NCBI GenBank assembly: GCA_026706025.1
Contig: JAPOZO010000088.1
Span: 99,669-163,668, forward strand
Direction of reading: 5' to 3'
Source of the DNA: Candidatus Poribacteria bacterium
GTDB lineage: Bacteria; Poribacteria; WGA-4E; WGA-3G
DNA length: 64,000 bases
Below, piece after piece: positions 33,839-42,090 of the stretch. The notes beneath the pieces were generated by a model. That model was not told where the DNA came from. It saw nothing but the letters and a program-made list of their open reading frames with translations, and did not search any database. How positions within the stretch are numbered: position 1 is the first letter of the stretch; every line of letters starts with the position of its first letter. Made by a program: the position numbers and the translations under genes.

Positions 33839-34936
33839 TTAAAAATTCCACAGCAGACTCAAAAAATGTGTGCTAATCAGGTCACCGAAGAGGAGCGCGT
33901 AATCGAGCCGAAACTGGCGAAGTTGGATACCGATGCCGCTTGTAAGACGGCTCTCGCGGTAGCCGAGGCGTAAAGCTAAAGGTTTGCTAATCTGATACTC
34001 TATACCGAGATGCATCTGACCACCATAGCGTTGCTGCCACTGGTAAGAGAGGATCAATTCTCGATTGAAAACACGACTGTTAGTATACGCCACCCCTATA
34101 TTCCAATTCGCAGGAATAGATTCTTTCGGCGCAGACAGCGTGTTCCACGTCAAAGTCGTCTTTGAAATGTCCTGAAGATTGACACCGAAGGAGAGACTAC
34201 CGAAGTTCTCCAGCCTAAAAAGCCCGTTAAAGTCCGGCAAACGGACAAGCGCGCCAACATCAAAACCGTATCCCCAACTCCCGTAATTATAAATGTCAAT
34301 ATCGCCGCCGCTTAAGCGTTGCGAAATCCATTTTGCATTCGCACCGACCATAAACTCCGGCGGCACCGAATCCCTACCGAAGTTATCCCACCACGATTGA
34401 CTGACAACCCAACGCGTGGCGAGTGTTAAAACATAGGCGTTTTCACTATCGTTTAGGTAACCCACAGGCGTAAAGTCTGATTCTCTCGGTCGGTTTTTGG
34501 CGAGGTTCCGTCGTTCACCGGCACTAATATTCGGATCAAAGGCTGGAACGAGTGGATAGATTGGGATGTCGTCTACGCCTGCCCGAATCCACGACAGCCC
34601 GAGATTGAGTTTCGGCAGAATTTGCGTTGTACCACTGATATAGTTGAACGTGCCTAACCCGGAACGCCGCGCGGCGTGCATCAGACAGAACTGATAATTA
34701 TCGGAAACCGCCGCAATACCAGCAGGGTTCCAATAGGTAGCCGTCGCATCGTCAGCAATGCTAACATACGCGCCACCTAATCCGAGTGCGCGCCCGCCAA
34801 CACCGTTTGTTAAAAAATCACCCGTATAGTTTTCGGCGACAGCCGGTAAAACAGCAATACAAATACATCCGACGAGTATTGTGACAAAACAGATGCGATG
34901 TGTAGTATTAAGTTTTCGTCGTTGAAAATTGATCAA
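33839..34936 (-). CDS. PorV/PorQ-family outer-membrane protein, second copy
   Basis: The 365-residue product has an N-terminal signal sequence and the same family marker as the gene at 19483: FLTNGVGGRALGLGGAYVSIADDATATYWNPAGIA. The rest is barrel-like with a closing ISTHFLSLLWNF. It is larger by a loop region (residues ~120-190) with DPNISAGERRNLAKNRPRE. The two copies are not adjacent and differ clearly in sequence, so they are paralogues rather than a recent duplication. The convergent MFS gene ends 9 bp away. Confidence 0.8.
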   Translation of the reverse strand: MINFQRRKLNTTHRICFVTILVGCICIAVLPAVAENYTGDFLTNGVGGRALGLGGAYVSIADDATATYWNPAGIAAVSDNYQFCLMHAARRSGLGTFNYISGTTQILPKLNLGLSWIRAGVDDIPIYPLVPAFDPNISAGERRNLAKNRPRESDFTPVGYLNDSENAYVLTLATRWVVSQSWWDNFGRDSVPPEFMVGANAKWISQRLSGGDIDIYNYGSWGYGFDVGALVRLPDFNGLFRLENFGSLSFGVNLQDISKTTLTWNTLSAPKESIPANWNIGVAYTNSRVFNRELILSYQWQQRYGGQMHLGIEYQISKPLALRLGYRESRLTSGIGIQLRQFRLDYALLFGDLISTHFLSLLWNF

Positions 34937-35007
34937 TTGGTTTCTCTTTTCCTTGGATCCATTATGATGGTACTATAGCTTTGTAGACGGCGCACGACAT
35001 GTACCTG

Positions 35008-35065
35008 CTATTCTATAACGGTACTATTTTCTCGACGGCACACGCCGTGTACCTACTACTTTAAC
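35008..35065. repeat. GTAGTAGG-CGTGTGCCGT palindromic repeat (35 kb copy)
   Basis: The reverse strand reads AGTAGTAGGTACACGGCGTGTGCCGT and belongs to the family that forms the tandem array at 49617-49795 and a copy at 40894-40920. It overlaps the 3' end of the FGE-like gene and supplies its last codons and stop. Confidence 0.6.
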
Positions 35066-35833
35066 ACAGCGGAAGCCGACATCGCTGCTTAAAAGTGAGG
35101 GTTTCTCAGCGAGCCGATTCGCGACGCGGACGCTTTTTGCGTTGAAACTCCATGACCCACCACGCACAACACGCTTTTCTTTGCTAACACCGGCATTTGT
35201 AATAGCCTGTTGGACGTTCTCAGCACCAGCAATCGGGTTATCTCGTGGTGCATCCGCGTAAAACTTTCGGTGATATGTGTCAAGACACCACTCCGCGACG
35301 TTCCCAGACATATCGTGCAATCCGTAGCCGTTAGCAGGATAGGCACCGACAGGTGTCGCGCGTTCATCATGCGCGCCAGATTTTGTATTTTTGTTGTAAT
35401 TTGCGCTGCTGGCATCAATCGCATCTCCCCACGGATAATCCTGCGCGATTAACCCACCGCGTGCGGCTTTCTCCCATTCGGCTTCTGTCGGTAACCGCTT
35501 GCCTGCCCATTTCGCATACGCCATCGCATCCTGCCAACTGACCTGAACCACAGGGTGTTGATCGGTTGGCGAGGTTCGCTCTACAGATTCTGGTAGCGGT
35601 CGATGCCCCGTTGCTTCAACAAATTCCTTGTATTCTGCAACCGTCACCTCATGTTTGTCAATATAAAAGGCATCAAGATAGACAGTATGCACCGGCTTCT
35701 CATCGCGCTCGCCGTTGTTACTTCCCATGCGGAACTCGCCTGCTGGGATCAGCACCATATTGACGGTTTGTGAAGACAGGCTCGCTGTAACATATAAAAC
35801 ACCGATGATCAGGAGAGTCAATACAATTTTCAT
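35024..35833 (-). CDS. Secreted formylglycine-generating-enzyme-like (SUMF1-fold) protein
   Basis: The 269-residue protein has a signal peptide (KIVLTLLIIGVLYVTASLSS). The FGE fold follows: MVLIPAGEFRMGSNNGERDEKP, YIDKHEVTVAEYKEFV, GKRLPTEAEWEKAARGG, GLHDMSGNVAEWCLD, and RVVRGGSWSFNAKSVRVANR. The final core ends VGFRCVK. True FGE needs a paired cysteine near the end, but only the C of GFRCVK is present in that region, so sulfatase activation is unlikely. The terminal GTRRVPSRK is encoded by a dispersed repeat. It overlaps the phytanoyl-dioxygenase gene stop. Confidence 0.85.
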   Translation of the reverse strand: MKIVLTLLIIGVLYVTASLSSQTVNMVLIPAGEFRMGSNNGERDEKPVHTVYLDAFYIDKHEVTVAEYKEFVEATGHRPLPESVERTSPTDQHPVVQVSWQDAMAYAKWAGKRLPTEAEWEKAARGGLIAQDYPWGDAIDASSANYNKNTKSGAHDERATPVGAYPANGYGLHDMSGNVAEWCLDTYHRKFYADAPRDNPIAGAENVQQAITNAGVSKEKRVVRGGSWSFNAKSVRVANRLAEKPSLLSSDVGFRCVKVVGTRRVPSRK

Positions 35834-35835
35834 CA

Positions 35836-36699
35836 CTAAACTCGATTCAAATCAAAGGCGTTCCAATAATACTGGTACTGCGTTGATTTCCAATCGGTAT
35901 AAATTTCGTCCCAACCCATCCGATTGAAATGCGGTAAAAGCGACCCTTCTGTGACCGGCTTCGAGCATCCTTGATAGCGATAATCGACCGAAAGTCGAAT
36001 CAGATCCGGACTCTGGTTCGGCAGTGCCTTATGAACGGCATGACTGTGGAAGAAAAGCGCGTCGCCAATCTCGTAGTCTCCTGCTACCCAATAGAGTCCG
36101 TCTGCTTCCAAGGGTTCGGTATCAATGCCGAGTCCACCCGCACCGAGGGCTGGTTTCACGGGATATATACCGCCTTGATGCGATCCAGAGAGTACTGTTA
36201 ATCCACCCAACGCTGTCGAACACACGCCGAGCGGTATCCATGCGGTATAGGTCTCCTCTGTGCCCCGGATATGGATAAAATCTTGGTGTGCAGGCGTTGT
36301 GTATTTAGTGTTTTCTGGGAACATAATTCTTCCAATATTCCGCGGATGCACAAGTGTCTTCTCGCCGAAGAGTTTGTCCAACATGTCCAAGATCGCTGGA
36401 TGGTGCGCGAACGCATGGAAAGATTCCAAGGATTGGAATTCATCTAAGACGGGCCAATAACCGTCATCGCCTTCCATGTAGGGACCCCCCGTGCGGATGC
36501 CGTCCATCAAGGCATCTCCACCTTCTGCCCATCCGTGTCGATGACAGATTTCTAAGAAATCTTGACGCAAGTTATAGATAGAATCGGCATCAATCAAGCC
36601 ACGGAAAAAGAGATAACCATCTTGCCGCGCCTGCTCTTGCAGTTTATCGGGTTCACCTAAAAGTTCATTTGAAACATTAAAGGGTTCAATCCTTGCCAT
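35836..36699 (-). CDS. Phytanoyl-CoA dioxygenase (PhyH) family protein
   Basis: The 287-residue Fe(II)/2-oxoglutarate oxygenase shows the HxD pair H138-x-D140 (TTPAHQDFIHIRG), with a distal His in FFHSHAVHKALPN. A 2-oxoglutarate-binding Arg should lie in LIRLSVDYRYQG. The ATG at 36697-36699 has AGGAGC upstream; the longer frame to 36882 would run through the repeat region and is rejected. PhyH paralogues are numerous in Poribacteria-like genomes in my recollection, where they may hydroxylate lipids or sponge-derived metabolites. It is coupled with the FGE-like gene. Confidence 0.88.
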   Translation of the reverse strand: MARIEPFNVSNELLGEPDKLQEQARQDGYLFFRGLIDADSIYNLRQDFLEICHRHGWAEGGDALMDGIRTGGPYMEGDDGYWPVLDEFQSLESFHAFAHHPAILDMLDKLFGEKTLVHPRNIGRIMFPENTKYTTPAHQDFIHIRGTEETYTAWIPLGVCSTALGGLTVLSGSHQGGIYPVKPALGAGGLGIDTEPLEADGLYWVAGDYEIGDALFFHSHAVHKALPNQSPDLIRLSVDYRYQGCSKPVTEGSLLPHFNRMGWDEIYTDWKSTQYQYYWNAFDLNRV

Positions 36700-36798
36700 A
36701 AAACGCTCCTTGCTGACAAAAACAGTTGTAGACTTAAGGATATTATAGCAACAAAACGGGTGGCGTGTCAACTGTTGTCGGTTGTCAACTATCAGTCC

Positions 36799-36905
36799 TG
36801 TAGGTTGGGTTGAACGGAGACCTACTAAAAATCGTACACAGCACAGCATTTTCAAAGGAACAGAGAAACTTGAAATCACCACCGAGTGAAACCCGGGGTC
36901 CCCAC
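36799..36905. repeat. GTAGGTTGGGTTGAACG repeat, copy 2
   Basis: Within the 36700-37174 gap, TGTAGGTTGGGTTGAACGGA (36799) is followed at about 36885 by GAGTGAAACCCGGGGTCC. This matches the ends of the family seen at 19184 and 39421 but with a decayed hairpin. A 71-residue reverse frame at 36930-37145 is not convincing. No other gene is seen in the gap. Confidence 0.5.
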
Positions 36906-37174
36906 CCGTTACTGGAAAGGTGCCTACGTCTATATTTGTATTTTATTTTCTAACCCTCCTTTAACTATCAAACTCAAGTTACGATAGTCTATTTTCCCCT
37001 TTGGTTGCAAACACTGACGGTTTTCTTCAAAACTGAGTTCATAGAAAGGCGATTTGTCGCAATATTCTTGCCCTGTAATTTTGAAAGTGTGATACAATTC
37101 GGAACAATGTGCAATAAATGTAGAAATGTATAGACGCACTATCAAAGCGGACCCTCTATTTTAGGAGATATTTC

Positions 37175-38356
37175 ATGCTTAGCATCAAACACCTTGAAGC
37201 GATTCCGTTGAACGTACCTTTCTATCACGAGCGGGTCAGCCGACACATGCACCGCGCTTTGACGCACGGTGAACGGGTTCATGTTTACCGTGTTGAACTC
37301 AGCAACGGCGTTGTCGGATACGGCGAGAATTTATCAGATGAATCAGCGAACATTGAACAACTGATCGGACAAAACGCGTTTGCATGTATGAACGATGACA
37401 GCGTCGGGTTCGGTATTCAGATGTCGCTTTTTGACGCGATCGGCAAATCGGTGGATGTGCCTGTCTACCAACTCATTGGACCCAAGGTTCGCGAGAAATG
37501 CCCCATTTCGTGGTGGGATATTGATATGCCGCCGGAGGATTGGGTGGCGGAAGTCCAAGAATCGGTGAAACGCGGTTATACGTCTGCGAAACTCAAAGCG
37601 CGTCCGTGGCGCGACATCTTCGCGCAGGTGGATGCCGTCGGTGATGCGGTGCCAGCAGACTACCGGCTCGACATTGATTTCAACGGATTCCTACGGACTG
37701 CGGATAACGCTATCCCTGTTTTACAACACTTAGATAAACACCCGAATGTCGCTATCTATGAGAGTCCGTACTATCTCGGCACAGATGTAGAGGGTGCAGC
37801 GCGATTGCAAGCGGCTGTCGAAAAACGGATTGTAGAGCATTTCAACGAGTCCTGCTTGCATGCGCGGTGTTGTGGTGGGTTCGTTGTCGGTGGTGGTGTG
37901 AACTCGCTCCGGCGGACGAACGCGCTCTGTGCTTCGTTCGATCAACCCTACTGGCTCCAGATGGTCGGCACAGGGATTACAACGGCGTACTCGGTGCATC
38001 TCGGTGCCGTGCTATCCCAAGCGGAATTACCAGCGATTACGTGTCATGAGTTGTGGGAATCGGACTTGCTCGAAACGCGGCTTCCGGTGGTTGAAGGAAC
38101 AATTCAGGTTCCTGAGTCGCCAGGACTGGGGATTACGGTTGATGAGGCAGCGTTAGCAGCATACCGTGTGGATCCATCTACACCGACACCGCAGCAGTTG
38201 TTCAATCAGACCGATTATACGTGCAGGGTGCATATCCCAAACGAAGGCGGTGGCGAGACGGTCCACGATTTTGACAACGAGGGTGTCTATTACCCGGCGT
38301 TCAGCGAAGGAGAATATCCAGGGTTCGTGCCGGGGGTTTGGATGGAAGTGGTTTGA
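37175..38356 (+). CDS. Mandelate racemase/enolase-superfamily enzyme
   Basis: The 393-residue protein has the two-domain enolase-superfamily architecture. The KxK base pair is K139/K141 (SAKLKARPW) and metal ligands include D168 (DIDFNG) and E196 (YESPYY). The third ligand and the second base are less clear, so the reaction (racemase, dehydratase or cycloisomerase) cannot be named. AGGAG stands about 8 bases before the ATG. Cysteines cluster near residues 230-250 (CLHARCCGG), unusual for the family. The neighbours are not functionally related. Confidence 0.85.
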   Translation: MLSIKHLEAIPLNVPFYHERVSRHMHRALTHGERVHVYRVELSNGVVGYGENLSDESANIEQLIGQNAFACMNDDSVGFGIQMSLFDAIGKSVDVPVYQLIGPKVREKCPISWWDIDMPPEDWVAEVQESVKRGYTSAKLKARPWRDIFAQVDAVGDAVPADYRLDIDFNGFLRTADNAIPVLQHLDKHPNVAIYESPYYLGTDVEGAARLQAAVEKRIVEHFNESCLHARCCGGFVVGGGVNSLRRTNALCASFDQPYWLQMVGTGITTAYSVHLGAVLSQAELPAITCHELWESDLLETRLPVVEGTIQVPESPGLGITVDEAALAAYRVDPSTPTPQQLFNQTDYTCRVHIPNEGGGETVHDFDNEGVYYPAFSEGEYPGFVPGVWMEVV

Positions 38357-38422
38357 TATGGTGGTTGTGTGGATCTCGGATTTTCTGTGATTCACATAAC
38401 CCACACATCGCAGTGTTTTGCA

Positions 38423-39280
38423 TCATTCAACGTTTTCAGCAAAATAATCGGAATCTACACGTTTGACTTCGTACGTTTTCTCTATGGAAACACCAACATT
38501 GTGTTCGATCATATATTGGGCAAGTTGGTTTCCATCAATAAGAATAATTTTGAAACCTGAAGCATCGTACGCTCTCGCAGCCTTGGTAAAATCTGATGTT
38601 GTGATGAAAATTCCCTTATTAGCACCTTTTCCAGCCAACGCCCCCGCAAACCTTGCAATATCAGGTTCACCAACATTTCCTTCCCACCGTTTTGCTTGAA
38701 CGTAAATCACGTCAAGACCGAGTCTGTCCTCATTAATAATACCATCAATTCCACCATCACCACTGCGTCCTACGGCTTGGGCATCTTCGCGTGAACCACC
38801 ATATCCCATTGCAACGAGCAAATCAATAACTAATTCCTCAAAAAAAGTAGGAGAGTTCTTTTTAATTTGTTGCAGTAATTCTTCCGCTAATTCCTTTCTG
38901 ATTTGCTGATAATTTTCTTCAATGGATTTTTCAGGACGTTGGTTACCTTCTCCAATCCCAAGGTTTTCCCCAGAGTCAGGTAGGTCCCCACTAGTTCCAG
39001 CGTTTAGATCAGGCGCAGAAATTTCTTCTACGCTTTGACTTAAAACATTACGTCCGAGAGCTGTTATTCGGTAATGCCGTTCTCTGGATCGCTCTATGAG
39101 TCCTTTACGACTCAAGGATTTTTCCATCTGTCCACTTTTACCTAGTTTCCTCCTTTCATCCTCGGTAAGCGAAAAATGTTCGGTAAGCATTTTTATAATA
39201 CTCAAGCGACGGTATTCTTGACCGTTAGCTATGTGCTGAAGAACAGGTAGAGTCATTTCGTCAGTAGATGGTATAGGCAT
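38423..39280 (-). CDS. Mrr-like restriction endonuclease
   Basis: The 285-residue protein has an N-terminal winged-helix Mrr_N-type domain (residues ~10-85, LPVLQHIANGQEYRRLSII). The C-terminal endonuclease domain carries FEELVIDLLVAMGYGGS, GRSGDGGIDGIINED and YVQAKRWEGNVGEPDI, the D...QxK active site of the Mrr branch of PD-(D/E)XK enzymes. Mrr cleaves methylated DNA in E. coli. The ATG at 39280 has GGAG upstream at about 12 bases; an earlier TTG at 39304 is weaker. The gene sits alone beside repeat-rich DNA. Confidence 0.85.
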   Translation of the reverse strand: MPIPSTDEMTLPVLQHIANGQEYRRLSIIKMLTEHFSLTEDERRKLGKSGQMEKSLSRKGLIERSRERHYRITALGRNVLSQSVEEISAPDLNAGTSGDLPDSGENLGIGEGNQRPEKSIEENYQQIRKELAEELLQQIKKNSPTFFEELVIDLLVAMGYGGSREDAQAVGRSGDGGIDGIINEDRLGLDVIYVQAKRWEGNVGEPDIARFAGALAGKGANKGIFITTSDFTKAARAYDASGFKIILIDGNQLAQYMIEHNVGVSIEKTYEVKRVDSDYFAENVE

Positions 39281-39420
39281 CTTTATCAAAATCTCCAATA
39301 TCAATTAAAATTTTCTACGACTTTTCGCACTATAATAGTTTCAAAAATGTCTTAAGAGCATAACACATCTAATCTATTTGCCAAGGAATTTCGTTTGACA
39401 CTCAGGGATATTGAACGTGC

Positions 39421-39596
39421 CGTAGGTTGGGTTGAACGAAACTGAGAAACCGGATGTGTGGGTTCCAAATCCCCTTCAAATTCAACATGTCGCTGTTAAA
39501 TTCAAGGACTGAGTGAAACCCAACTTTATACCGTCACAGTCCCAGAAATCCGAAAACAAAACGTTGAGTTTCACTCGGTTTCTGTTCAATGTGTAG
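39421..39596. repeat. GTAGGTTGGGTTGAACG repeat, copy 3
   Basis: CGTAGGTTGGGTTGAACGAA at 39421 is followed by GAGTGAAACCCAAC (39511-39524) and an inverse GTTGAGTTTCACTC (39563-39576). This is the fullest copy besides 19184. It lies directly against the CCGGTAGG-family copy at 39605, so two families are juxtaposed in the 39305-39811 gap, which has no gene. Confidence 0.6.
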
Positions 39597-39604
39597 GGTT
39601 ATTT

Positions 39605-39734
39605 AGTTTTCCATTTTTTTGCCAAATTTTCGGACCCCAAGCCCGGTAGGTGCGGTGTTTTTGCTTGGGTGTTTCCCTCCTAACCGCACCGGATCTTTAA
39701 AAAAAGACCTGAAACACAATAAATCCTTAAAACT
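39605..39734. repeat. CCGGTAGGTTCGG-family repeat, copy 2
   Basis: CCCGGTAGGTGCGGTG pairs with ACCGCACCGG further on, followed by TCTTTAAAAAAAGACCTGAAA. It follows copy 1 at 18062 point by point but lacks the C/G-rich insertion near 18130-18160. Its reverse strand can be read as SFFKDPVRLG, similar to copy 1. Confidence 0.6.
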
Positions 39735-39811
39735 AAATCGTCCTGACTTCAAGGATGCCTGGAGCGTCAGAGAGGTAACGATCTCTAACACAATCAGTCA
39801 AGCAAAAACAG

Positions 39812-39839
39812 TTGAATTTCTTGGGCAATATGCTATACT
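39812..39839 (+). promoter_or_regulatory. Candidate extended -10 promoter before the gene remnant
   Basis: TTGAAT (39812-39817) and TATACT (39834-39839) are 16 bp apart, with TGC as an extended -10. It would transcribe the broken thioredoxin-like gene and possibly the lipoprotein beyond it. Confidence 0.4.
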
Positions 39840-39913
39840 ATCTTTAAGTTTCAACAACACATCAATAGACGAAAGGTAAAATATCTTCCAACACCATTTG
39901 AGCAACACCTTAA

Positions 39914-40117
39914 AGAAAAACAAGAGGACAACCAAGTGAAAGTAATTTTGACCATATCCGCAACATCCCTTCCGGGTGGTTCATTGATAGAGATGGCACC
40001 CTAATCTCTCAGCAAGCCAGCGGACCTCTGTTAGAACAGCTCGTATCAGAGGCAGTGAGGGTTAATTTCGTCAAATTCATACTGTCAGTCCTTGAAAAAA
40101 ATAGGAAATTAAAATAA
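39914..40117 (+). pseudogene. Remnant of a thioredoxin-like (TlpA/redoxin) gene
   Basis: The frame 39914-40117 has no start codon and follows a stop at 39911-39913. From 39944 it reads NFDHIRNIPSGWFIDRDGTLISQQASGPL and ends with a long helix to the TAA at 40115-40117. The IPxxWFIDRDGxL text is the strand-turn-strand around the cis-proline in TlpA-type thioredoxins. The front half including the active-site CxxC is missing. A separate frame upstream (YLPTPFEQHLKEKQEDN) may be another broken fragment. The stop lies 1 base before the next ATG. Confidence 0.5.
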
Positions 40118-40118
40118 A

Positions 40119-40889
40119 ATGCGACTGATTTTTTTCATGCTGTGTGGTATCTTTATCCTATTCGGATGCGGTTCCGATGAAATGCCCGCGCCGATAGTGC
40201 AGCAGATGCCGAACTACTTTCCCGATACTGTCGGCAGCAGATGGGTCTATCGGAACGCCGATGGATCCGAGTGGTCGCGAGAGGTTACTGATGGAAATAG
40301 TATTCACGGAGAGGGCTTTCAGGTTTTTACCTACACACCACCGGTTACTGAAACGGAGTTTGACTATCTGAAACCCGATGTTTTACGCGTTACGGATAGC
40401 CAAGTATTATTCGTCATCGGTGAAAAGATAGAGCGTTACGTTCAAAGTGAACTGCCTGCTTCGGTTGCAGACGAATTCGCTGGCTTGGAACTGGATATCA
40501 CTGTAGAGCCGATCACACACCCTGAATTTGTTTTTTGCCAATTGCCGTTGACTCCCAATTTCCAGTGGGATGCCCTCAATACGAATGTCAATGGAAGCAT
40601 TATTTTGCAGAACCTTGTGCTGCTGCAGTTCCCTTTCGCGGTACACGTGAGTGTTAAGGGTGAGGTTGTTGCCATAGGTTCACTTGAGACCCCTGCCGGA
40701 AGTTTTGAGGAAACGTATCAGATCGAATATCAGACAGAAATCACGCAGACGCTCTTCTCAGAGGCAGAAACAACGCAGCAGCGTCAGAGGGTATGGTTCG
40801 CTCCACACGTCGGCATTGTCAAGATTGAGGGTGAAAATGGTATAACTGAATTAATCGCGTATACCTTCCCAGAAATAATCGAAAATTAG
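40119..40889 (+). CDS. Lipoprotein of unknown function
   Basis: The 256-residue protein has a type-II signal peptide with the lipobox LFGC (residues 14-17 of MRLIFFMLCGIFILFGCG), so it is lipid-anchored. The mature part is all-beta: NYFPDTVGSRWVYRNADG at ~32, then repeated strands to ~240 ending with GIVKIEGENGITELIAYTF. The YFPDTVGSRWVY opening is a recurrent start of secreted beta-sandwich proteins of unknown role. The gene follows a remnant of a thioredoxin gene by 1 bp, so it may have inherited its promoter and ribosome site. Confidence 0.75.
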   Translation: MRLIFFMLCGIFILFGCGSDEMPAPIVQQMPNYFPDTVGSRWVYRNADGSEWSREVTDGNSIHGEGFQVFTYTPPVTETEFDYLKPDVLRVTDSQVLFVIGEKIERYVQSELPASVADEFAGLELDITVEPITHPEFVFCQLPLTPNFQWDALNTNVNGSIILQNLVLLQFPFAVHVSVKGEVVAIGSLETPAGSFEETYQIEYQTEITQTLFSEAETTQQRQRVWFAPHVGIVKIEGENGITELIAYTFPEIIEN

Positions 40890-40893
40890 CGTT

Positions 40894-40920
40894 ACGGCAT
40901 ACGGAGTATGCCTACTACTT
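40894..40920. repeat. GTAGTAGG-family repeat (41 kb copy)
   Basis: Between the lipoprotein and the ELM1-like gene, ACGGCATACGGAGTATGCC plus TACTACTT is a single copy of the family that is tandem at 49617. It ends against the following gene's ribosome-binding region, so a TTG at 40919 belongs to the repeat and the ATG at 40925 is the start. Confidence 0.55.
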
Positions 40921-40924
40921 GCAA

Positions 40925-41989
40925 ATGAAAGTTGTTATTTTAAGCGACAATAAGCCGGGGCATTACAAGCAATCTTTAGGCATTGTAGAAAAGTTGTCTG
41001 AATCCGAAACTGAATGGCTTACGGTAGAATTCCGGCGTAAGTGGCGTGATAATCTGCTGCGTGTCTTTATGTGTATTTTCGGCGGCACACCACTCCCGAT
41101 CTCGCTTATCCACACACTTCTTCGCTGGAGTCTCACTGCTGAGACTTACAATGCGTTGACAGCCTTTCGTCCCGCTGATATTATCCTGTCGACGGGTTCA
41201 TCTGTCGCAGCGGTCAACCTACTCCTTGGTAGGCTTCTCGGTGCCAAAACAGTCACATGTCGTAGACCTTCACCGTTGGGGGTCCGAAATTTCGACCTCG
41301 CGATTCTCCCGATGTTCTCATGGCACGGTAAAAGAGACAAGGATAACGTCTGCAAAACAGTCGGTGTGCCGAACCCCATCTCACCAGATACGCTGAATAG
41401 CGAGCAAAAACGACTCATCCAAAAACTCAATCTCCCTGATTGTCCACGGATTGGACTCCTCATCGGTGGCGCAGACCGACACGAAACTATTACATCTACA
41501 GATGCCGAACAACTCAGCGAGATTTGCCAGACAGTTGCAATAGAAATGAATGCACAGATATTGGTCACGACTTCCCGTCGAACACCGACAGAAGTAACAG
41601 CACATTTGGCATCAACACTTAAACACAGCGCGTGGTGTCCGCTCTTCATTGAACCAGACACACCCTCAGAACTTGCAGACCCCTATCAAGCCATCCTCGC
41701 CTTAAGCGATCTACTTATCGTCACCGCAGATAGTTTCACAATGGTGTGTGAAGCGGCGAGTAGTGGGCATCCTGTTATCGTGCTAACACTATCAAGAGAC
41801 ACTGTGAGAAAACCGAAGCGGTATAACGCCTATCAGTACATGGAACACCATGCCATTGTGAACCAATGCAAACTTGATAAGTTAAAGCAGCATATCGCCG
41901 ACGGACTCACCTCGCGTGTACCGAACATGCCGCTCCAAGATACAAATGCAGCAGTGCATGCGATTCGTAATTTAATCGACAGTAACTAA
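40925..41989 (+). CDS. ELM1/GtrOC1-family (DUF1022) protein
   Basis: The 354-residue protein is of the family named after plant mitochondrial fission ELM1, which is widespread in bacteria and has a GT-B-like glycosyltransferase look. Motifs include ILSDNKPGHYKQSLGI at the start, STGSSVAAVNLLLGRL, VTCRRPSPLGVRNFDL, IGLLIGGADRHETI, LVTTSRRTP, and VTADSFTMVCEAASSGHPV near the end. Its bacterial role is uncertain, perhaps nucleotide-sugar transfer in envelope synthesis. The ATG at 40925 is preferred over an in-repeat TTG. No transmembrane segment is seen. Confidence 0.8.
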   Translation: MKVVILSDNKPGHYKQSLGIVEKLSESETEWLTVEFRRKWRDNLLRVFMCIFGGTPLPISLIHTLLRWSLTAETYNALTAFRPADIILSTGSSVAAVNLLLGRLLGAKTVTCRRPSPLGVRNFDLAILPMFSWHGKRDKDNVCKTVGVPNPISPDTLNSEQKRLIQKLNLPDCPRIGLLIGGADRHETITSTDAEQLSEICQTVAIEMNAQILVTTSRRTPTEVTAHLASTLKHSAWCPLFIEPDTPSELADPYQAILALSDLLIVTADSFTMVCEAASSGHPVIVLTLSRDTVRKPKRYNAYQYMEHHAIVNQCKLDKLKQHIADGLTSRVPNMPLQDTNAAVHAIRNLIDSN

Positions 41990-42090
41990 TCCAAAAGAAT
42001 TGCGGAACTTTTTTCCACATTCGGTGTGTCAATCCGTACGATCTAAAAGTTAACATAAACCAACCACAACTTCACCGAAGGAGACACACA

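Noticed and set aside
35024-35833. Active sulfatase-modifying FGE
   Set aside because: Only one cysteine remains in the C-terminal active-site region; the paired cysteine is missing.
36930-37145. Reverse 71-codon frame in the gap before the enolase-superfamily gene
   Set aside because: No ribosome site, non-ATG start and no recognisable features.
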